38,466 nucleotides of DNA from positions 1 to 38,466 of the forward strand of contig QAKL01000101.1 in assembly GCA_003343815.1 (NCBI GenBank), read 5' to 3'. This document shows positions 32,727 through 38,466 of the stretch, piece after piece; within the stretch, counting starts at the first letter, position 1, and each line of letters opens with the position of its first letter. The notes beneath the pieces were generated by a model. It saw only the letters and a list, made by a program, of their open reading frames with translations. It was not told where the DNA came from and did no database searches. This DNA is from Clostridiales bacterium (lineage in GTDB: Bacteria; Bacillota; Peptococcia; Peptococcales; Peptococcaceae). A program made the position numbers and the translations under genes.

Positions 32727-33878
32727 ATGTCTGAGAAGAGAAAGGATAATCGAGGACGAATTTTACGGACGGGAGAGAGCCAGAGAAAAGACGGAACGTA
32801 TCAATATCGCTATGCTGATATTTTTGGTACCCGGCGCTATATTTATGATGCCAATTTAAACAAGCTCAGAGAAAAAGAGAAAGATGTTCAAAAACAGTTG
32901 GATCAAGGTCTTGATTATGCGAATGGAAAGATGACTGTAGTTGGACTATATGAGCAATATGTGAGTACAAAAAGAAATACGCGCGAGAATACAAAGAAAT
33001 CGTATGCTTATTTTGCCAAAATGTTGCATAATGACACTTTTGGTAGAAAAGAAATATTAAAAGTAAAAACTTTAGATGTAAAGAAGTGGCTTATAAAATT
33101 GCACGATAGTGGATTAAGCTATGGTACTTTAAATACATTAAAAGTTGTTGTAGGCGGAGCGTTTAAAATGGCGTGTGAAGAAAATATTATTTTGAAGAAT
33201 CCTTGTGCTTTTCCGCTGAGCAGTATAATAAGCAATGATGCGAATAAAAAAGAAGTGTTGTCTTTAGAACAGCAAAAAGAATTTCTGTCTTTTGTTAGAG
33301 ATGATGCATGGGGCAGTAAGTGTTATGATATAATAGTTGTATTGTTAAACACAGGTATGAGAATAGGCGAGCTTAGCGGATTGACTATTGATGATGTAGA
33401 TTTTGAAAGACGCAGGATAAAAATAGATCACCAATTACAATATTATGATAAAAAGGGGTATACGGTTGAAAAAGCAAAATCAAAAAGCGGTAATCGGGTG
33501 ATTCCAATGAGCGACGATGTATATGATTCATTGAAGCGATTATTGAAAAAACGCAATCAAATTGAGCGAGAGTTTGATGATTATGTTTTCTTAAATCGCA
33601 ACGGACGTCCGATTAGGAGTACAACATTTTCAAATTCTTTGAGGCAAATAAGAAAAAGATATAATGAAATCCATCAAGATAATCCATTGCCGAATATTAC
33701 TCCGCATAGTTTTAGGCATATGTTTTGCTCAAACATGGTTAATGCAAAAATGAATGCAAAAATGCTGCAATACATTATGGGTCATGCTGATATTTCGGTG
33801 ACTTTAAATGTGTATTCTCATATTGATTACGATACTGTTGAGAAAAGTATGCTTGATATTTTAAACGTAAAGAATTAG
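32727..33878 (+). CDS. int: Tyrosine integrase, Tn916 type, 383 aa
   Basis: Site-specific recombinase of the prophage. The N-terminus (DNRGRILRTGESQRKDGTY) is the arm-binding domain of Tn916-like integrases; the catalytic domain has R212 (TGMRIGEL), H327-x-x-R330 (PHSFRHMF), H353 (GHADIS) and Y363 (NVYSH). ATG 32727 follows AAAGGAG by 6 bases; upstream codons would lie inside the terminator hairpin. Gene composition is A/T-rich compared with the structural genes. With the excisionase it drives integration and excision. Confidence 0.93.
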   Translation: MSEKRKDNRGRILRTGESQRKDGTYQYRYADIFGTRRYIYDANLNKLREKEKDVQKQLDQGLDYANGKMTVVGLYEQYVSTKRNTRENTKKSYAYFAKMLHNDTFGRKEILKVKTLDVKKWLIKLHDSGLSYGTLNTLKVVVGGAFKMACEENIILKNPCAFPLSSIISNDANKKEVLSLEQQKEFLSFVRDDAWGSKCYDIIVVLLNTGMRIGELSGLTIDDVDFERRRIKIDHQLQYYDKKGYTVEKAKSKSGNRVIPMSDDVYDSLKRLLKKRNQIEREFDDYVFLNRNGRPIRSTTFSNSLRQIRKRYNEIHQDNPLPNITPHSFRHMFCSNMVNAKMNAKMLQYIMGHADISVTLNVYSHIDYDTVEKSMLDILNVKN

Positions 33879-33915
33879 GTTTTGCTGATATTTTGTTCGT
33901 TACTTACGAAGTGGC

Positions 33916-33936
33916 TACACCATTTTTACACCATTT
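33916..33936 (+). repeat. Tandem TACACCATTT repeats after int
   Basis: TACACCATTT occurs at 33916-33925 and again at 33927-33936, a period of 11 bases or about one helical turn. Its position just after integrase fits arm-type integrase sites beside the right attachment site; the exact core cannot be set without the left end. The rest of the 320-base stretch 33879-34201 holds the lipoprotein promoter and an inverted repeat. Confidence 0.45.
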
Positions 33937-34040
33937 GACGGAGATTTTGTGTAGATTTAAGCGTATTTATGCAGACAATTATGATTTTTAACGGTGAAAG
34001 AATGCGATAAATATCATGTTTTGTAGGGTTACAAAGAATG

Positions 34041-34111
34041 TTTGGCAAAATAAAAGCAATTACCATTTATTATTGACGGAAATGTGAAAAATACTTGCTC
34101 ATTTTGCCAAA
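34041..34111. repeat. Inverted repeat overlapping the lipoprotein promoter
   Basis: TTTGGCAAAAT (34041-34051) and ATTTTGCCAAA (34101-34111) are perfect 11-base inverted copies with starts 60 bases apart. The right arm lies in the spacer of the promoter at 34095. It may be a pair of operator half-sites or, since it lies near the prophage end, integrase or recombination sites. Confidence 0.45.
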
Positions 34112-34123
34112 TAAGTATATGAT
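34095..34123 (+). promoter_or_regulatory. Probable promoter of the lipoprotein gene
   Basis: TTGCTC (34095-34100) and TATGAT (34118-34123) are separated by 17 bases; the spacer is one arm of an 11-base inverted repeat, suggesting control by a repressor or activator. Confidence 0.5.
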
Positions 34124-34201
34124 AAGCTTAAATATTCGGCTTATGGGGAATAAATCTGCCTAAACCGAGCAATACTTATTTAATGAAAGGAATGTGGTAA
34201 A

Positions 34202-35182
34202 ATGGGTAAGTTGAAAAAAGCAGTAGCTTTGGCTTTATCCGCAGTGATGTGCTTGTCTTTGGCTGCTTGCGGAGAAAAAGAAGAAGACGTGACGATGAAT
34301 ATCGCGGGACTGAAAGGACCTACGACAATGGGCATGGTTAAATTGATTGACGATGCACAAAACGGCAATACGGAAAATGATTACAATTTCACCATGGCGG
34401 GTACTGCCGATGAAATCACCCCGAAATTAATCCAAGGCGAGTTAGACATTGCCGCCGTACCGTGCAATTTGGCATCGGTTTTGTATAATAAAACCGAGGG
34501 CGGCGTGCAGATTTTGGCGGTTAATACTTTGGGCGTGCTGTATTTAGTGGAAAAGGGCGACAGCGTTAATTCGATCGAGGATTTGCGCGGCAAAACCATT
34601 TATATGACCGGTAAAGGCGCGGTTCCCGAATACACCGTACGCTATATTTTGGAGCAGAACGGTTTAACTGTCGATAGTGATGTCAATATCGAGTGGAAAA
34701 ACGAGGCTAATGAAATCGTCGCACTAATGCAGTCTACCGATGAGGATATAGTAGCTGTTCTGCCGCAGCCTTTTGCGACTGTAGCGCAGACGCAGGTCGA
34801 GGGATTGCATACGGTGATGGATTTAAACGAGGCGTGGAACGCTTTGGATAACGGCAGCCAGATCGTGACCGGTGTCATCGTGGCACGCACCGAGTTTGTC
34901 GAGAAGTATCCGAAACATGTGGAAGCTTTCCTCAAAGAATACTCCGAGTCGATTGATTATGTAGTGAATAATCCCGCTGACGCAGCAACTTTGATCGAAA
35001 ATGTAGGCATCGTGAAAGCAGCTGTGGCGGAAAAAGCTTTGCCCTACTGCAATATCACCTATTTAGACGGCGATGAGATGAAAAACGCAGTAAACGGCTA
35101 TTTGACTGTGCTTTACGAGCAGAACCCGAAAGCTGTCGGCGGTGAATTGCCGGGAGACAATTTCTACTACACCGGCAAATAA
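34202..35182 (+). CDS. ABC-transporter substrate-binding lipoprotein (SsuA/TauA/ThiY class), 326 aa
   Basis: A secreted, lipid-anchored binding protein. The signal segment ends in the lipobox LAAC (Cys at about 22). The mature part has GPTTMGMVKLID, ELDIAAVPCNLASVLYNKT, LRGKTIYMTGKGAVPEYTVRYIL and AVLPQPFA, the two-lobed NMT1/SsuA-type pattern for sulfonates, nitrate, or thiamine-precursor ligands. The substrate cannot be told. No permease or ATPase gene lies beside it: downstream is a terminator and an EF-G-like gene, upstream the prophage end, so partner genes may be elsewhere or were separated by integration. Confidence 0.85.
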   Translation: MGKLKKAVALALSAVMCLSLAACGEKEEDVTMNIAGLKGPTTMGMVKLIDDAQNGNTENDYNFTMAGTADEITPKLIQGELDIAAVPCNLASVLYNKTEGGVQILAVNTLGVLYLVEKGDSVNSIEDLRGKTIYMTGKGAVPEYTVRYILEQNGLTVDSDVNIEWKNEANEIVALMQSTDEDIVAVLPQPFATVAQTQVEGLHTVMDLNEAWNALDNGSQIVTGVIVARTEFVEKYPKHVEAFLKEYSESIDYVVNNPADAATLIENVGIVKAAVAEKALPYCNITYLDGDEMKNAVNGYLTVLYEQNPKAVGGELPGDNFYYTGK

Positions 35183-35201
35183 TAAATAAGATGAGCGTAA
35201 A

Positions 35202-35227
35202 AAAGAGCGGATACCCGCTCTTTTTTT
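35202..35227 (+). terminator. Terminator after the lipoprotein gene
   Basis: AAAGAGCGG pairs with CCGCTC(TTT) around a 4-base loop, followed by seven T: a strong intrinsic terminator. Confidence 0.88.
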
Positions 35228-35237
35228 GTGCGTAAAA

Positions 35238-35256
35238 TCGGAAAAATATTTTCCGA
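35238..35256. repeat. Short perfect inverted repeat before the EF-G-like gene
   Basis: TCGGAAAA and TTTTCCGA surround ATA. It lies in an A/T-rich spacer (35228-35373) that must hold the promoter of the next gene; I find a TATAAT at 35287-35292 but no matching -35. It could be an operator. Confidence 0.35.
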
Positions 35257-35373
35257 AAAGGCAGGAATTTAAATACTAATGTCAAATATAATAAATAAGA
35301 GAATTAATTATATATTAAATAAATAAAAAATGCATAATACTAATATTTAAAATATTTCAAAGGAGGAATTGTT

Positions 35374-37380
35374 ATGAAGGTGTTTGAAACTAACAAAATT
35401 CGCAATGTCGGCATCACAGCCCACGGTGGTGCGGGGAAGACTTCACTGACTGAGTCATTGATCGCTACCTGTCGCGGTACGCGTTTGGGCAGAGTGGACG
35501 ATGGCACCACCGTGACGGATTATCTGCCGGAGGAAATTAAACGCAAAGTTACCATTTCGACCGCGATGTCTCCGGTTGTGTGGCAGGATTACAAGATCAA
35601 TCTTTTGGATACGCCGGGATATTCGGATTTTATCGGCGATGTGATCAGCACGATCGCGGCGGTAGACAGTCTGGTCATGGTTGTCTGCGGCGTTTCAGGA
35701 CCTGAGGTGCAGACGGATGTCGTCTGGGATTACGCCCAAGAAAAAGGTATGCCCCGTATGTTTGTCGTGAATAAATTGGATCGTGAACATGCCTCCTTTG
35801 AAAAGGTTTGGGTGGAACTGCAGGAGCACTACGGTCCGGAGGTCATCCAACTGCATATCCCGATCGGCGAGGAGGAAAATTTCCGCGGCTTTATCGATGT
35901 AATCTCGCATAAGGCTTACGAATTTGACGGAGATAAATTAAAAGAAATCCCGGTGCCGGAGGATCTGAAGATTTTACTGGTAGAGAAATGCTCGACTTTG
36001 ATTGAAGCGGTGGCCGAAGTCGATGATTATGTGATGGAGAAATATTTGGAGGGTGAGGAGATCTGCGAGCAGGATATAGCGCGCGGATTCCGCCAAGGAA
36101 TCAAGCTCGGCAAAATATTCCCTGTATTGTGCGCCAGCGCGATCAATAATAAAGGCGCGGTGCCGATTTTAGACGCGATCATCAAATATTTCCCGGAGCC
36201 CAAGGTCGAGGACGGAGCGAATAAAGCCTTTGTCTTTAAAACAGTAGCCGATCCTTTTGTCGGCAAAATGAGTTTCCTGCGTATTTTGAGCGGTAAATTC
36301 AAATCAGGCGAAACTTTGTATAATGTCAATTTAGGTAAAGAAGAAAAAATCGGCAATCTTTTAACTTTATCCGGCAAAACGCAGGATACTTTGACCGAGG
36401 CAAATGCCGGCGATATCGTCGTGATCGCCAAATTGCAGGAAACGAAAACGGGGCATACCTTGACGACGAAGGGCAGTACGGTCGAGCCTGTATCTGAAAT
36501 AGCTTTCCCTGTGCCTAATCTCACGATGGCAGTTTCTCCGAAGAGCCGCGGTGATGAGGATAAAATGGGCAATGCGTTAGCTCGCCTTTTGGAAGAAGAT
36601 CCGACATTGCGCTCGGGAAAAAATAACGAAACGAAAGAGCAGCTTTTAAGCGGGATCGGCGATATGCATTTGGATATAGTTGCCGAGAGATTTAAAAATA
36701 AATTCGGGGTGGATATTGTTTTAAAAGAGCCGAAGATCCCTTATCGCGAAACGATTAAGAAAAAAGTCGAGGTGCAGGGGCGTCACAAAAAACAATCCGG
36801 CGGCGCAGGACAGTTTGGCGATGTATGGCTCAGGATAGAACCGTATAAGGACGGCGATTTCCTTTTTGGTGAGGAGGTATTCGGCGGAGCGGTGCCGAAA
36901 AACTATTTCCCCGCAGTCGAAAAAGGTGTAGTAGAGGCGATGCGCGAGGGTATCTTGGCAGGGTATCCGGCGACTAATATCAAGGTTACCTTATACGATG
37001 GTTCCTATCATCCGGTAGACTCTAACGAAATGAGTTTTAAAATCGCAGGGGCGTTAGCATTCAAAAAAGGCGCGGAAATGGCTAATCCCGTGATTTTGGA
37101 GCCTATTATGAATTTAACCATAAAAATTCCCGAGCAGTATTTAGGTGATATCATGGGCGATATCAACAGCCGCCGCGGTCGTATTATGGGGATGGATCAT
37201 GAGGGCAAAATGCAGATCATCGAGGCACAGGCACCTATGGCGGAATTAGTGAAATACGCGATTGATCTGAAAGCGATGACCCAAGGACGCGGCAGTTATT
37301 TGAGCGAGTTTGACCATTACGAAGAAGTACCGGCGAAAATAGCCGAAAGTATCATCGCGGCTCATAAAAATAAAGCTTGA
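35374..37380 (+). CDS. Elongation factor G-like GTPase, 668 aa
   Basis: A translational GTPase of the EF-G-like (EF-G2) lineage of Firmicutes. G motifs: AHGGAGKTS (residues 16-24; the usual EF-G Asp is Gly), DTPGYSDF (79-86), NKLD (133-136). Switch I reads EEIKRKVTI rather than the canonical ERGITI, a mark of this paralogue group. Domain IV and V pieces follow (GGAGQFGDVWLRIEP, GYPATNIKVTLYDGSYHPVDS, ILEPIMNLTIKIPEQYLGDI, RRGRIMGMD). It is shorter than standard EF-G (about 690). It is probably an accessory factor; whether it does full translocation is unknown. A GGAGG site precedes the ATG. Confidence 0.9.
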   Translation: MKVFETNKIRNVGITAHGGAGKTSLTESLIATCRGTRLGRVDDGTTVTDYLPEEIKRKVTISTAMSPVVWQDYKINLLDTPGYSDFIGDVISTIAAVDSLVMVVCGVSGPEVQTDVVWDYAQEKGMPRMFVVNKLDREHASFEKVWVELQEHYGPEVIQLHIPIGEEENFRGFIDVISHKAYEFDGDKLKEIPVPEDLKILLVEKCSTLIEAVAEVDDYVMEKYLEGEEICEQDIARGFRQGIKLGKIFPVLCASAINNKGAVPILDAIIKYFPEPKVEDGANKAFVFKTVADPFVGKMSFLRILSGKFKSGETLYNVNLGKEEKIGNLLTLSGKTQDTLTEANAGDIVVIAKLQETKTGHTLTTKGSTVEPVSEIAFPVPNLTMAVSPKSRGDEDKMGNALARLLEEDPTLRSGKNNETKEQLLSGIGDMHLDIVAERFKNKFGVDIVLKEPKIPYRETIKKKVEVQGRHKKQSGGAGQFGDVWLRIEPYKDGDFLFGEEVFGGAVPKNYFPAVEKGVVEAMREGILAGYPATNIKVTLYDGSYHPVDSNEMSFKIAGALAFKKGAEMANPVILEPIMNLTIKIPEQYLGDIMGDINSRRGRIMGMDHEGKMQIIEAQAPMAELVKYAIDLKAMTQGRGSYLSEFDHYEEVPAKIAESIIAAHKNKA

Positions 37381-37409
37381 TTTTATCTTAATATTGGCTA
37401 CACACTTAA

Positions 37410-37452
37410 ACCCTGCTTGTGGGCAAATGCACATGGGCAGGGTCTTCTTTTG
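37410..37452 (+). terminator. Terminator after the EF-G-like gene
   Basis: ACCCTGC (37410-37416) pairs with GCAGGGT (37437-37443) around an inner TGTG/CACA stem, then CTTCTTTTG. It is convincing despite a short T run. The 200-base gap before the next gene also holds a promoter (37508). Confidence 0.7.
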
Positions 37453-37507
37453 TCGAAAAAGCGAATATTATGTAATAAATTTCCAAAATTAACATTTGCC
37501 GAAAAAC

Positions 37508-37536
37508 TTTACTTTTTTTGAAATATAATATATGAT
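37508..37536 (+). promoter_or_regulatory. Probable promoter of the right-edge gene
   Basis: TTTACT (37508-37513) and TATGAT (37531-37536) are 17 bases apart, 50 bases before the ATG at 37587. The setting is A/T-rich, so chance matches are possible. Confidence 0.5.
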
Positions 37537-37586
37537 ATGAATATATTACAAATATATATATAAATTTACAAAAAGGAGAGGGTAAG

Positions 37587-38466
37587 ATGATTTATCCACA
37601 GAAAAAGGACGAGCAGTATGGCATAGGGACGATTTTTGCCGCACAAACAAAGGATAAGGAGGTGAGAAATAAGCCGTTTGCTTTGGTTGAAACGGAAAAT
37701 ATCGCTGATGAGGACGGCGTGATTGACCTGTTGGCGGATAATCTGCTGTATGACAGCTCAAGCGGAGGAGTTATGCTGATTGATTCAAAGCTGCTTAAGC
37801 CGCTAAATGCTAAGGCTGAAACGAAAGAGGAGAGTCGAGGATTTGGCGCAATTCAGAGCACAGCAAAGGAAACTAACGATAAGCCCACTACGATCATGGC
37901 GCAAGGCGCACATTTACCAGGTGGGAAAAGCTTTGGCGGGCGTGGTTCTAATACGGCGCCTAAACCAATTATGCCGACTGTCGCGCAAAAGCCGCAAAGT
38001 GCGAAAACAACAATTTTGCAATCGCAGGCTAAAGAACAAATTAGCGGCGTACAGCCAAAGCAGGACGAAAAGAACGGGTGGGATACAGCCTCTAATATAA
38101 CTGATACATTTGGTAAAGCAGCGGACATTCCGCAGGCAGTATATAATTATGACGATGCGGCAAAGGATGTCGGTAAATGGATAGATAAAAGCGGAAGTCG
38201 TTTGCAAAAGCCGCAAAAATGGGACGATCTTGTAAAGCAGCTGAGTCAGGCCGACTATGATTTGGCAGCGGACATAGCTAAGAAATTTAACACTAAAACT
38301 GCCCGCGGAGCGTTTGGCGCGATGGACGTATCCTCTATGATGGTGGATATTACCAATGATTTAGTGAGCCAAAAACGTATCAGTCGAGCTACAGGCGATA
38401 AACTGGCAAAATATTTTATGACAGAGGTAGGCATAAAAGTAGCAAGCAGAGCGATAGCTGGTGTAG
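37587..38466 (+). CDS. Uncharacterised protein, possibly secreted or toxin-type, 3' end beyond the window
   Basis: The frame is open from ATG 37587 (after AAAAGGAG) to the right edge, 293 whole codons. The first 75 residues form a small domain (MIYPQKKDEQYGIGTIFAA ... DLLADNLLYDSSSGGVMLID). A Gln/Lys/Ser/Thr-rich, low-complexity linker (about 85-160) follows, then a helical part with TASNITDTFGKAADIPQAVYNYDD, ADIAKKFNTKTARGAFGAMD and IKVASRAIAGV at the break. The layout 'small head, flexible linker, then Ala/Gly-rich helices' resembles polymorphic toxins exported by Gram-positive systems, but there is no signal peptide or WXG motif in view and I do not recognise the family. Confidence 0.6.
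   Translation, partial: MIYPQKKDEQYGIGTIFAAQTKDKEVRNKPFALVETENIADEDGVIDLLADNLLYDSSSGGVMLIDSKLLKPLNAKAETKEESRGFGAIQSTAKETNDKPTTIMAQGAHLPGGKSFGGRGSNTAPKPIMPTVAQKPQSAKTTILQSQAKEQISGVQPKQDEKNGWDTASNITDTFGKAADIPQAVYNYDDAAKDVGKWIDKSGSRLQKPQKWDDLVKQLSQADYDLAADIAKKFNTKTARGAFGAMDVSSMMVDITNDLVSQKRISRATGDKLAKYFMTEVGIKVASRAIAGV

Noticed and set aside
37807..38128. Short frames on both strands near the right edge
   Set aside because: They overlap the longer frame open from 37587 to the edge, which has a promoter and ribosome site.
1..38466. CRISPR array, tRNA or rRNA genes
   Set aside because: I saw no regularly spaced repeats and no cloverleaf or rRNA-like sequence; in particular no tRNA end beside the integrase.

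Overview
The window is mostly the late half of a temperate siphovirus-type prophage (from the left edge to about 33.9 kb), followed by about 4.5 kb of chromosome from a low- to mid-GC Firmicute, probably an anaerobic Clostridia-like bacterium. The evidence is Gram-positive phage families throughout (HK97-type terminase, portal, protease and capsid; XkdX; phi-LC3-type holin; Tn916-type excisionase and integrase; lysin with amine-oxidase-N repeats), strong GGAGG ribosome binding sites, and a flank with a lipoprotein of the SsuA/TauA class and a Firmicutes-type EF-G-like GTPase. Genus cannot be told from the sequence. The left end of the prophage lies outside the window.

Layout. 1-569: part of a membrane-anchored protein on the minus strand. 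744-4552: two PD-(D/E)XK-type nucleases, a 913-residue protein with an RNA-polymerase-like DFDGD barrel motif, and a small phage protein. 4553-4933: no gene, but a long RNA hairpin whose imperfect pairs are all G:U on the plus strand. 4934-6713: a small-terminase-like protein, a toxin-like protein with two candidate immunity genes, and an HNH nuclease. 6727-11619: tail fibres, XkdX and a papain-like lysin, an unusual place for them. 11616-15102: connector-like protein, a minus-strand cargo gene, a small tagged protein and TerL. 15143-16306: a second minus-strand cargo gene with its own promoter and terminator. 16406-21063: tagged protein, portal, protease-capsid fusion, head completion and tail tube. 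21138-31909: tail chaperones, an M23 peptidase, gp10-like protein, tape measure, Dit, Gp37-like and baseplate proteins. 31906-33878: lysis-associated protein, holin, excisionase, integrase. 34202-38466: chromosome, namely a lipoprotein, an EF-G-like protein and a truncated, probably secreted or toxin-like protein.

The most striking feature is a short N-terminal peptide, HYGVKGM(R/K)WG(V/I)R, at the start of three otherwise unrelated phage proteins (5272, 12982, 16406). A related form, HYG...WG...YQ, starts the DFDGD protein at 1566. One tagged protein continues into a domain resembling the DUF6883 polymorphic-toxin domain and is followed at once by a DUF4926-like gene and another candidate immunity gene. 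My reading, which is inference, is that the peptide is a virion-targeting or cleavable address tag, letting the phage package a polymerase-like enzyme, a toxin and small membrane proteins with its DNA, while the immunity genes protect the producing or lysogenic cell. The protease fused to the capsid protein is a candidate for removing the tag.
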